From: Roseovarius halotolerans
Lineage (GTDB): Bacteria; Pseudomonadota; Alphaproteobacteria; Rhodobacterales; Rhodobacteraceae
Length of the DNA stretch: 64,000 nt
Assembly (NCBI RefSeq): GCF_900172255.1
Contig: NZ_FWFU01000001.1
Location: forward strand, 868,001-932,000
Direction of reading: 5' to 3'
The position numbers and the translations under genes are program-made. The notes beneath the pieces were generated by a model, which was not told the DNA's origin, did not search any database, and was given only the letters and a program-made list of their open reading frames with translations. Within the stretch, counting starts at the first letter, position 1, and the number at the start of each line of letters is the position of its first letter. Shown here in pieces: positions 52,557 through 60,950 of the stretch.

Positions 52557-54974
52557 TCAGCCGCGCATCCGCGCGCCATCGGCGTCGAAAAGCGGTGTCG
52601 TGATCAGGCGGGCGGGGCGCATCTCACCGAGAATTTCGATCTGTGCCTCAAGCCCCGAATGGACCATTGCGGACGGGATCAACGCCAGGGCGACGGACGT
52701 GCCGGCATGGTGCGAATAGCCCCCGGAAGTGCAGAATCCCTGCACCGCGCCGTCGATCCAGACCGGCTCGTAGGCGTTCACATCGGTATCCCCGGCAGCG
52801 ACCTCGAAGGCGGCGAGACGACGCGCGGGACCCGAGGCGCGTTCGGCCTCGGCGGCGGTGCGACCGATGAAATCCGCCTCCTTCGAGAAACGGATGAACC
52901 TGTCGAGCCCGGTTTCGGCCGGCGTGTAGTCGGGGCCGTATTCATGCAGCCAGGCGCCGAAGAACTTGTCGAGACGCAGCGACATCATCGCGCGCATGCC
53001 GAAGGGGTTCATTCCATGCGGCTGGCCCTCGCGCCAGAGAACCTCCCATAGGCTGCGCTGTGCCATCGGATCGCAATAGATCTCATAGCCCAGATCGCCC
53101 GTGAAGCTGACGCGCTGGATCGTGCAATCGACCATGCCGACATTCGCCCGCATGAGCCCCATGAACCGCAGGCGCGAAACGTCCGCGTCAGTGCAGGCGG
53201 CCAGAACGTCGCGCGCCCTTGGCCCAGCGATCTGGAAGCCGGTCAGGCGGTCCGAGATGTTCTCGACGCTGACGCCCGCCTGCGCGTTCTGTTGGAACCA
53301 GCGCATGTGATAGGCCTGCGCGCCGTAGGATGCCGTGAGTTGAAATGTCGTCTCGTCGCGGCAGGCGACGGTGAAATCGCCGATGATGCGCCCCGCGGGG
53401 CTGAGCATCGGGTTCAGCGCCAGCCGGCCCGGTTGCGGGATCGTCCCGGCCATGATGCGATCAAGCCAAGCGCGTGCCGAGGCACCGCGCACGAGGTATT
53501 TGCCGAAATTCTGGACCTCGTTGATGCCTACGGCCCCGCGCACGGCTTTCACTTCGCGTGCGGTCGCCGCGAAGGCGTTCGAGCGGCGAAAACTGGGGGT
53601 CTCGAAACGCGGCTCGTCGCCCTGGGCGAAGTAGTTCGGCACTTCCAGCCCGTATTGATGCCCCCAGACCGCGCCAAGCTGATCGAAGACGTCATACATC
53701 GGCGTTCGCCGGAACGGACGTGCCGCGGGCAGTTCCTCGTTCGGGTAGGAGACCGAGAACCGTTTCTGATAGTTCTCGATCACCTTGGGGCGGGTGTAAC
53801 CGGGCGTGATCCAATCGCCATAGCGTGCAACGTCCATCGCGCTTACGTCGCGCTCGCATTCGCCAGCGGTCATCCATTGCGCCAGCATCAGCCCGACGCC
53901 GCCGCCCTGGCTGAACCCCGCCATTACAGCGCAGGCGGACCAGTAATTGCGCAGGCCCGGCACCGGGCCGACCAGCGGGTTGCCGTCGGGAGCAAAGGTG
54001 AAGGGGCCGTGGATCACCGATTTCACGCCCGCGCGCCCAAGGGCGGGGAAGCGGCGATAGGCGAATTCGATACTGTCCTCGATCTTGTCGAAATCGTCGG
54101 GCAGCAACTCATGCCCGAAGTTCCAGGGCGTGCCATCCACGGCCCAGGGGCGGCAGGGCTGTTCGTAAAACCCGATACAGAGGCCACGCCCCTCCTGACG
54201 CAGATAGCTTTCGCCCGCCGGGCCCATCACATGGGGGTGCTCGCCCCCCGCGTCGATGATGGCGGATATCTCGGGCACGTCATCGGTTACGATATACTGG
54301 TGTTCCATCGGGTGCAGGGGCAGGTAGATGCCTGCCATCGCCGCCACCTCGCGCGCCCAGAGCCCCGCGGCGTTGACCAGATGTTCGGCGTGGATCGTGC
54401 CTTTGGCCGTGACCACGTCCCAGGTGCCGTCGGGGCGCTGGTTGGTTTCATGGACATGGCAATGGGTTTCGATCACCGCACCGGCCATGCGCGCCGCCTT
54501 GGCATAGGCATGAGTCGTGCCGGAGGGATCAAGATGCCCGTCAAGAGGGTCATAGAGCCCCCCCAGGATGCCGTCGGTGTTGGTCACCGGTGCGATCCCG
54601 GCGATCTCTTCGGGTGTCACGATCTCGGTTTCCAGGCCCATGTAGCGGTGCTTGGCGCGTTCGGCCAGCAGCATGTCGAAACGGTCGCGATTGTCGGCGA
54701 GGGTCACGCCGCCCACGTGATGCAGCCCGCAGGAGAGGCCGGTGATTTCCTCGAGTTCCTTGTAGAGCTTGATCGTGTAGCCCTGCAGCGCCGCCATGTT
54801 GGTATCGCCATTGAGCGTGTGAAAGCCACCCGCCGCATGCCATGTGCTGCCGCTGGTCAGTTCCGAGCGCTCGATCAGCATCACGTCCGTCCAGCCCAGT
54901 TTGGTCAGGTGGTAAAGGACACTGCATCCGACGACACCGCCGCCGATCACAGCAACACGGGTGGTGGTTTTCAT
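52557..54974 (-). CDS. FAD-dependent dimethylglycine/sarcosine dehydrogenase-like protein
   Basis: An 805-residue two-domain enzyme. Residues 1-420 are a DAO-type FAD domain: dinucleotide start VAVIGGGVVGCSVLYHLTKL and H46 in LTSGSTWHAAGGF, the residue that binds FAD covalently in mammalian relatives. Residues 430-800 are an aminomethyltransferase (GcvT)-like folate domain (AVRGAVGINEVQNFGKYLV, VSFTGDLGYEIYCDP, GMRAMMSLRLDKFFGAW). It would demethylate an N-methylated glycine and pass formaldehyde to tetrahydrofolate. The start at 54974 has a GGAGAC site. It is divergent from a paralogue of the same plan. Confidence 0.9.
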   Translation of the reverse strand: MKTTTRVAVIGGGVVGCSVLYHLTKLGWTDVMLIERSELTSGSTWHAAGGFHTLNGDTNMAALQGYTIKLYKELEEITGLSCGLHHVGGVTLADNRDRFDMLLAERAKHRYMGLETEIVTPEEIAGIAPVTNTDGILGGLYDPLDGHLDPSGTTHAYAKAARMAGAVIETHCHVHETNQRPDGTWDVVTAKGTIHAEHLVNAAGLWAREVAAMAGIYLPLHPMEHQYIVTDDVPEISAIIDAGGEHPHVMGPAGESYLRQEGRGLCIGFYEQPCRPWAVDGTPWNFGHELLPDDFDKIEDSIEFAYRRFPALGRAGVKSVIHGPFTFAPDGNPLVGPVPGLRNYWSACAVMAGFSQGGGVGLMLAQWMTAGECERDVSAMDVARYGDWITPGYTRPKVIENYQKRFSVSYPNEELPAARPFRRTPMYDVFDQLGAVWGHQYGLEVPNYFAQGDEPRFETPSFRRSNAFAATAREVKAVRGAVGINEVQNFGKYLVRGASARAWLDRIMAGTIPQPGRLALNPMLSPAGRIIGDFTVACRDETTFQLTASYGAQAYHMRWFQQNAQAGVSVENISDRLTGFQIAGPRARDVLAACTDADVSRLRFMGLMRANVGMVDCTIQRVSFTGDLGYEIYCDPMAQRSLWEVLWREGQPHGMNPFGMRAMMSLRLDKFFGAWLHEYGPDYTPAETGLDRFIRFSKEADFIGRTAAEAERASGPARRLAAFEVAAGDTDVNAYEPVWIDGAVQGFCTSGGYSHHAGTSVALALIPSAMVHSGLEAQIEILGEMRPARLITTPLFDADGARMRG

Positions 54975-55042
54975 GAATGTCTCCTGCATTTGGCCCGACG
55001 GTTTCAAAGTGAGGGGCCGCCGCAGGCCGGGCATGTCGGAAA

Positions 55043-55059
55043 GCGACAGCTTGTGTCGC
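55043..55059. promoter_or_regulatory. inverted repeat GCGACA-N5-TGTCGC between the two dehydrogenase genes
   Basis: A perfect 6-5-6 palindrome lies 69 bases before the leftward start in the 287-bp shared promoter region. It may bind a regulator controlling both paralogues. No regulator gene is adjacent. Confidence 0.45.
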
Positions 55060-55261
55060 AACCGTGCATGGACGCGGTTCGCGCCGCGGGTCGCATTTGG
55101 TCCCGACAAGCCGCTGACGCGGGATGCGCTGCCGCAAAGCGAAAAATACTGTCGGAAACCGGAAGGACATTTGCCGCATTGCATCGAATGATGCCGGGAC
55201 GCGACGATCCCGACGCGCGCCCAAGCGCGCGGGGGAGGCGACAACAGTCAAGGGACCGGAA

Positions 55262-57691
55262 ATGAAAACCCATGCACAGGCCGTCGTGATCGGCGGGGGC
55301 GTCATCGGATGCTCGATCCTTTATCACCTCACCAAGCTCGGCTGGAGCGATGTCGTTCTGCTTGAGCGCGACGAGTTGACCTCGGGATCGACCTGGCATG
55401 CGGCGGCCAATATCCACGGTCTGCATGACAGTGCCAATATCTCGCGCCTGCAGCACTACACGATGTCACTATACAAGCAGCTCGAGGACGAGACCGGCCA
55501 GTCCTGCGGGGTATTCCAGCCGGGCAGCCTCTATCTGGCTCAGACCGAGGCGCGTGAACATCAGCTGCGCCTGCAGGCGGCCAAGGCCCAGCTCTACGGG
55601 ATGAATTTCAGCGAAATCAGTCGCGAGCGCGCCGAAGAGTTGCATCCGCTGGTGAATTTCGACGGCATCCGCTGCATCATGTGGGAGCCCGAGGGCGGCA
55701 ATGTGGACCCGTCGGGTGTGACCAATGCCTATGCTGTGGGCGCACGCCAGCGCGGCGCCGAGATCCACCGCTTCACGCCGGTTACGGCGACGACGCAAAA
55801 GCCCGACGGCAGCTGGATCGTGGAAACGCCCAAGGGCAACATCGAAACCCGTTGGGTGATCAACGCAGCGGGTCTTTGGGGGCGCGAGGTGGCAAAGCTG
55901 GCGGGGGTCGAGATGCCGCTGCAACCCACAGAGCACCAGTATTTCGTGACCGAGACCATCGCCGAGATCGACGCGATGGACCGCCGCCTGCCGTCGGTCG
56001 CGGATCGCGACGGGGAATATTACCTGCGTCAGGAAGGCAAGGGCCTGCTGATCGGGGCCTATGAGCGCGATATGCGGTTCTGGGCCGAGGACGGCACGCC
56101 GCTCGATTTCGCACATGATCTTTTCCCCGACGACCTGGAGCGGATCATGGAGAACGTCATGCGCGCGATGGATCGCGTGCCGGTCGCGGCCGAGGCCGGG
56201 ATCAAGCGCGTGATCAACGGGCCGATGATCTGGTCGCCCGATTCCAACGTGATTCTGGGGCCGGTGCCGGAGCTCAGGAACTATTTCATGTGCGGCGGCA
56301 TCATACCCGGTTTCAGCCAGTCCGCCGGGATGGGCCTGATGGCGGCGCAGTGGATTGTCGAGGGCGAGATGCAATACGACATGTTCGCCTGGGATCTGGC
56401 ACGGTTCGGCCAATGGGCCAATGACCGCGACTTCGTCAAGGCCAAGGTCCGGGATGTCTATGCGCACCGCTTCGCTATTCACTATCCCAACGAAGAGCGC
56501 GAAGCGGGCCGCCCGCTGCGCACCCGCCCGGTCTATGGGATGCAAAAGGAGATGGGTGCGGTGTTCGGCCTGAACTATGGCTGGGAGCATCCGCAATGGT
56601 TCGCGAATGAGCCGGGCAGCAAGGACACCAACGGTTTCACGCGTCAGAACTGGTGGGGGCCGGTGGGCGAGGAATGCCGCATGCTGCGCGAACGCGCAGG
56701 TATCATTGATATCTCGAACTTCGCCAAGTATCGCGTGAAGGGGCCGGGGGCCGAGGATTGGCTGAACGCGGTTTTCGCCAACAACATGCCCAAATCGGTG
56801 GGGCGCTCCTGCCTCACGCCACTGATATCGGTGCGCGGGGGGATCGCGGGCGACGCCACGGTGACGCGGGTCGGAGAGGATGAGTTCTGGGTGGTCAGCT
56901 CTGGCATGGCCGAGCGCTATCACAAGCGCTTCTTCGACATGGTGCCATTGCCCGAGGGCACCAGCTTCGAGTCCTGGACCGAGCGCATGTGCGGCTTCAA
57001 CGTGGCCGGGCCGAAATCGCGCGAGTTGTTGGCGCGGCTCACGAATGCTTCGCTTTCGACCGATGACTTCCCTTTCATGCGCTCTCAGCGCATCGAATTG
57101 GCGGGGGTCGATTGCCTGGCGCTGCGGGTCAGTTTCACCGGCGACCTGGGCTGGGAGCTGCATTGCGCGACCGAAGACCAGGCGCAGCTTTATGCAGCGT
57201 TGCTGGAAGCGGGAAAGCCGCTTGGCGCTGGCCCGGTGGGCGCACGGGCGCTGATGTCGATGCGGATCGAGAAGGGGTATGGCTCCTGGTCGCGTGAATA
57301 CAGCCCGGAATACTGGCCCCACGAGGTCGGCCTCGCGGGGCTGTGCAAGATGGGCAAGGATTTCCTGCACAAGTCGGCACTCGAAGCGGTGCTGGAAAAG
57401 ACCCCGCGCGAGGATCTCGTGCTGATCCATATCGACGAGGCGGCGGTCACGGCGTCGAATGCCGATGCCACCGGCGGCGAGCCGATCTTCTGCAAGGGCA
57501 AACCGGTGGGCCGCGTTACGTCGGGGACCTATGGCTACAGCGTGGGGATGAGCCTTGCGCTTGGCTATGTGCGCCACGGTTCGGCGGCGCCGGGCGACGA
57601 GGTCGAGGTGATGGTGCTGGGGCAGCCCCACAAGGGCCGGATCCTGGAAGAGCCCCCGTTCGACCCGAAGGGAGAAAGATTGCGCGCCTGA
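55262..57691 (+). CDS. FAD-dependent dimethylglycine/sarcosine dehydrogenase-like protein, paralogue
   Basis: An 809-residue enzyme with the same plan as its divergent neighbour: VVIGGGVIGCSILYHLTKLG, H46 in LTSGSTWHAAANI, then the folate-binding GcvT-like half (RERAGIIDISNFAKYRVKGP, VSFTGDLGWELHC, ARALMSMRIEKGYGSWSREY). The first 50 residues of the two proteins are nearly alike, while active-site surroundings differ (WHAAANIHGLHDS here). One may act on dimethylglycine and the other on sarcosine or a related N-methyl compound, as in glycine betaine catabolism. The start at 55262 has a GGGACCGGAA site. Copy 4 of the dispersed 3' element follows. Confidence 0.9.
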   Translation: MKTHAQAVVIGGGVIGCSILYHLTKLGWSDVVLLERDELTSGSTWHAAANIHGLHDSANISRLQHYTMSLYKQLEDETGQSCGVFQPGSLYLAQTEAREHQLRLQAAKAQLYGMNFSEISRERAEELHPLVNFDGIRCIMWEPEGGNVDPSGVTNAYAVGARQRGAEIHRFTPVTATTQKPDGSWIVETPKGNIETRWVINAAGLWGREVAKLAGVEMPLQPTEHQYFVTETIAEIDAMDRRLPSVADRDGEYYLRQEGKGLLIGAYERDMRFWAEDGTPLDFAHDLFPDDLERIMENVMRAMDRVPVAAEAGIKRVINGPMIWSPDSNVILGPVPELRNYFMCGGIIPGFSQSAGMGLMAAQWIVEGEMQYDMFAWDLARFGQWANDRDFVKAKVRDVYAHRFAIHYPNEEREAGRPLRTRPVYGMQKEMGAVFGLNYGWEHPQWFANEPGSKDTNGFTRQNWWGPVGEECRMLRERAGIIDISNFAKYRVKGPGAEDWLNAVFANNMPKSVGRSCLTPLISVRGGIAGDATVTRVGEDEFWVVSSGMAERYHKRFFDMVPLPEGTSFESWTERMCGFNVAGPKSRELLARLTNASLSTDDFPFMRSQRIELAGVDCLALRVSFTGDLGWELHCATEDQAQLYAALLEAGKPLGAGPVGARALMSMRIEKGYGSWSREYSPEYWPHEVGLAGLCKMGKDFLHKSALEAVLEKTPREDLVLIHIDEAAVTASNADATGGEPIFCKGKPVGRVTSGTYGYSVGMSLALGYVRHGSAAPGDEVEVMVLGQPHKGRILEEPPFDPKGERLRA

Positions 57692-57704
57692 ATTCTGCCG
57701 GGCA

Positions 57705-57755
57705 GGGCCGGGGGGCAGCCCCCCGGCCCCCCCGAGGTATATCCGGCCAGATGAA
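57705..57755 (+). repeat. 3'-UTR hairpin element, copy 4 (downstream of the dehydrogenase paralogue)
   Basis: An 11-bp stem (GGGCCGGGGGG/CCCCCCGGCCC, loop CAG, 57705-57729) is followed by CCCCGAGGTATAT and GGCCAGATGAA. It starts 14 bases after the stop and has the orientation of the gene. Confidence 0.75.
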
Positions 57756-57778
57756 GGCCGGAGCAAGAGGTGCGGTGG

Positions 57779-58408
57779 TCACTTCTGGGGTTGGAGATCC
57801 CGTGTTGCCAGCAATGCCGCCGCCGCGATCATCAGGGTGCCGCAGATCTTGTTCACGAGGCCGAAGGAGAAGCGTTTGAGCGCCGTTGCCGCGCGAATGC
57901 CAAGCCAGCCCCAAAGCAGCAGGATCGCCCCGTCGACGACGATATAGGTGACCCCGAGCATGAAGAGCTGCGGCAGGACCGGGGCCGCGGGATCGATGAA
58001 TTGCGGGAAGAGCGCGCCGAAGAACACGACGGCGAAAGGATTTGCCATCGAGGTGACGAAACCTTGGCGAAAGAGTCGGAACCGTTCGCCCGAGACATCG
58101 GCGCTGACCTCATCGGTGCTGTCACGGGTCAGGATCAGTTGCACGCCGATCCAGACGAGATAGGCGACGCCGAGCCATTTGATCCAGCTGAATGCGCTTG
58201 CCGATGTGGCGATGATCGCCGCCAGGCCGAAAGCCGCCGCTGTCATCTGCAGGCAGTTCGCCGTGAGATCGCCCGCGATCGTGAAGGCGCTTTTGCGCAG
58301 GCCGTGGCGGATGCTGTTGGAGATGATGAGTAGCTGGCTGGTGTCGGGTGGGGTCGCGAAGAACACGCCGACCGCGGCGAGATAGATCAGGTAGGTTTCC
58401 AGTGGCAT
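57779..58408 (-). CDS. LysE family translocator
   Basis: A 209-residue inner-membrane protein with six hydrophobic segments. The N-terminal part (YLIYLAAVGVFFATPPDTSQ, then LLIISNSIRHGLRKSAF) and SWIKWLGVAYLVWIGVQLIL match the RhtB/LysE amino-acid exporter family. FRQGFVTSMANPFAVVFFGA is also conserved. Start at 58408; the longer frame adds a basic leader. The exported amino acid is unknown. It converges on the dehydrogenase gene. Confidence 0.92.
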   Translation of the reverse strand: MPLETYLIYLAAVGVFFATPPDTSQLLIISNSIRHGLRKSAFTIAGDLTANCLQMTAAAFGLAAIIATSASAFSWIKWLGVAYLVWIGVQLILTRDSTDEVSADVSGERFRLFRQGFVTSMANPFAVVFFGALFPQFIDPAAPVLPQLFMLGVTYIVVDGAILLLWGWLGIRAATALKRFSFGLVNKICGTLMIAAAALLATRDLQPQK

Positions 58409-58490
58409 GCAGGTCGATCCTTTTGCGGCCCTGCGCCGAGGATGGGGCGTCAAGGCGTGGCTGACAAGGACGGATCGGGCGCAGCTGTCC

Positions 58491-59822
58491 TCAGATCTTG
58501 CGGATCTTCAGGCGGGTGATCCGGTTGTCGGCCTTGGCGACGACTTCGAACCGGAAGCCGTGGAAGTTGAACACCTGGTTCACGTCCGGGATCATTTGTG
58601 CCTCGTGGATGACGAGGCCGGCGATGGTGTTGGCCTCGTCGTCGGGCAGGTTCCAGTCGGTGGCGCGCTTGAGATCGCGGATGGTCATGGCGCCATCCAC
58701 GAGGAACTGGTTGTCCTCGCTCTTGCGGATCGGATGGTCGGCGGCGGGGTCGAATTCATCCGTGATCTCGCCGACGATTTCCTCGAGGATGTCCTCTAGC
58801 GTGATCAGCCCTTCGAGCGTGCCGTATTCATCCACCACCAGCGCGAAATGGCTGCGCATCCGCAGGAATTGGCGCATCTGGTCATCAAGCGTGGTGGTTT
58901 CCGGCACGAAATAGGGTTTCATCGCGACGTCGCAGATATCGAAAGTCTTCAGCGCGTCGCGTGACAATTCGTCGACCGTGACCAGCTTGTGCATGGCGCG
59001 CAACAGGTCCTTGGCATGGACGACCCCGATGATGTTGTCGGGATCGTCGCGATAGACCGGCAGGCGGGTATAGTTCGACTGCAGGCACTGGTTAAGGATG
59101 GTTTCGGGGTCATCCTCTGCATTGATCATCTCGATCTGGCTGCGGTGGAGCATGATCTCCTCGACGGCGCGCTCGCCCAGATCGAGCGCCCCGAGAATGC
59201 GGTCGCGATCCTCCTTCTCGACGATGCCCTCGGAATGGCCGAGATACAGTGCGCCGGCGATCTCCTCGCGAACGGCGAGGATCTGGCTGTCGGGATCGGT
59301 CTTGACGCCGAACACCCGCAACACGCCGCGCACCAGCCAGCGCACGGCCGCCACAATGGGAGAGAAGGCGCTGACGGCGACGCCGATCGCCGGGGCGACG
59401 CGCGCGGCGGCCGCCTCGGCATTGGTAATCGCGTAGGTCTTGGGCAGGACTTCGGCGAAAATCAGCACCAGCAGGGTCATCACGAGCGTCGCCAGCGCCA
59501 CGCCGGATTCGCCAAAGAGGCGCGTGAACATGGCGGTCGCCAGCGATGCGGCGAGGATGTTCACGAGGTTGTTGCCCAGCAGAACCGAACCGATCAGCCG
59601 TTCATTGTCCTCGGTGATCTTGAGAGCGCGCGCGGCGCCGGTTTCACCCTTATCGGCCCGCGCGCGCAGCTTGCCGCGCGAGGCGGCGGTCAGCGCCGTT
59701 TCGCTGCCCGAAAAGAAGGCAGAGAGCACCAGAAGCGTGATGATCGAGACCGAGGTGATCCAGAAGGCGGCATCAAGTGTCGGTGAGGTCGGTTCCATGA
59801 AGCTCAGCATCCCTATGTCCAA
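58491..59822 (-). CDS. CNNM/HlyC-CorC family protein (DUF21 and CBS domains)
   Basis: A 443-residue membrane protein. Residues 15-200 are the DUF21 domain with about four helices (SAFFSGSETALTAASRGKLR, EVLPKTYAITNAEAAAARVA). Two CBS domains lie at about 205-335 (DNIIGVVHAKDLLRAMHK, FALVVDEYGTLEGLITLEDI), and a CorC_HlyC transporter-associated domain is at 350-443 (FLVDGAMTIRDLKRATDWNL). Relatives move or sense divalent cations such as Mg2+. Alternative starts at 59810 and 59798 are possible. It lies downstream of xerD on the same strand. Confidence 0.92.
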   Translation of the reverse strand: MDIGMLSFMEPTSPTLDAAFWITSVSIITLLVLSAFFSGSETALTAASRGKLRARADKGETGAARALKITEDNERLIGSVLLGNNLVNILAASLATAMFTRLFGESGVALATLVMTLLVLIFAEVLPKTYAITNAEAAAARVAPAIGVAVSAFSPIVAAVRWLVRGVLRVFGVKTDPDSQILAVREEIAGALYLGHSEGIVEKEDRDRILGALDLGERAVEEIMLHRSQIEMINAEDDPETILNQCLQSNYTRLPVYRDDPDNIIGVVHAKDLLRAMHKLVTVDELSRDALKTFDICDVAMKPYFVPETTTLDDQMRQFLRMRSHFALVVDEYGTLEGLITLEDILEEIVGEITDEFDPAADHPIRKSEDNQFLVDGAMTIRDLKRATDWNLPDDEANTIAGLVIHEAQMIPDVNQVFNFHGFRFEVVAKADNRITRLKIRKI

Positions 59823-59999
59823 GAGGCGTTATGGGGCGTGCGGGCGTGACGATCAAGGAGGAATGGGCGTGAAACCGCGTGGTGATGGCGCGCGGTCGTG
59901 AGGCGCAGATCGCTTGAGCGCGGCGCCCGCATGCGGGGGCGGCGTTGAGGCATGGCCGCGACGAAGCCTTCGTGGCCGGCGTTGGCTCTCGCAGGAGGG

Positions 60000-60950
60000 C
60001 TAGCCGCCGTCGCTGCGCCGCGCCGCCAGTGCCAGGGGGTGATGATCCTGCACGAGATCGCGCAGGCGCTGTTCCAGCACATGGGTATATATCTCGGTGG
60101 TTGCGAGGTCGGCATGACCCAGAAGCGTCTGGATCGCGCGCAGGTCGGCCCCGTTCGCCAGCAGGTGGGTTGCAAAGGCATGGCGTAGCGTATGGGGCGT
60201 GACCTTGGCGGGCGAGATGCCCGCCTCAACCGCCAGGTCCTTGATCAGCATGTAAAAGCGGTGCCGCGTCAGGTGCCCGGCCTTGCCCGAGGAGGGAAAC
60301 AGATAAGGCGTGGAGGGTTTGCCCTGTTTGCGCGCGGCATCCTCGTTGGCGTCGCGTTGCGCGAGCCAGGCCACCAGCGCGACGCGGGCATCCTGCGACA
60401 GGGGCACCATGCGCTCCTTGCCGCCCTTGCCGGAGATCAGCAGCATGCGCGGGTCGCCGCGTGCCGCCGAGACCGGCAATGCGACCAGCTCGCTGACCCG
60501 CATGCCGGTGGCATAGAGCAGTTCCATCAGGCAGGCATTGCGCAGCCTGACCTCGTCCGTGCGCCCGTGGGTGCGGGCCGCCGCAATAAGGTTCTCGACC
60601 TCGGATTCACTTAGTGTCTTGGGCAGTTTGCGATCACGCCCCGGCCCCTTGATGCGGATTGCGGGGTTGTCCTTGCGCAGGCGCTCCTCGAAGGCGAAAC
60701 GGTAGAACTGCCTGATCGCCGAGAGACGCCGCGCGCGGGTCGCGCGTGCCAGACCCTGGGCATCGCAATGCACGAGATAGGCCTCGATGTCATGCTGATC
60801 CACAGTGTCGGCTCGCAGGGCGCTGGCATCCAGCCATTCGTCGAAATCGCGCAGGTCCCGGGCGTAGGCCTCAAGCGTATTGCGCGCCGAGCCAAGCTCG
60901 GCTGCCTGTGCTTCGAGGAAGGCGGAAATCCACTGCCGTGCCGCGGTCAT
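60000..60950 (-). CDS. xerD: site-specific tyrosine recombinase XerD
   Basis: A 316-residue tyrosine recombinase. The N-terminal SAM-like core-binding domain spans residues 5-90, and the catalytic set is R151 (YATGMRVSEL), K175 (SGKGGKERMVP), H253 and R256 (TPHTLRHAFATHLL), H279 (LLGHADLATTEIYTHV) and nucleophile Y288. With XerC it resolves chromosome dimers at dif. Its place next to aroK/aroB is the usual alphaproteobacterial context, which favours housekeeping XerD over an integrase. Overlaps the upstream gene by ATGA. Confidence 0.95.
   Translation of the reverse strand: MTAARQWISAFLEAQAAELGSARNTLEAYARDLRDFDEWLDASALRADTVDQHDIEAYLVHCDAQGLARATRARRLSAIRQFYRFAFEERLRKDNPAIRIKGPGRDRKLPKTLSESEVENLIAAARTHGRTDEVRLRNACLMELLYATGMRVSELVALPVSAARGDPRMLLISGKGGKERMVPLSQDARVALVAWLAQRDANEDAARKQGKPSTPYLFPSSGKAGHLTRHRFYMLIKDLAVEAGISPAKVTPHTLRHAFATHLLANGADLRAIQTLLGHADLATTEIYTHVLEQRLRDLVQDHHPLALAARRSDGG

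Noticed and set aside
54975-55261. Glycine riboswitch before the dehydrogenase genes
   Set aside because: No paired glycine aptamer core or terminator could be recognised; only a simple inverted repeat is present.
55469-57766. 765-codon frame antisense to the dehydrogenase paralogue
   Set aside because: His/Arg/Pro-rich shadow without motifs; the sense gene is well supported.
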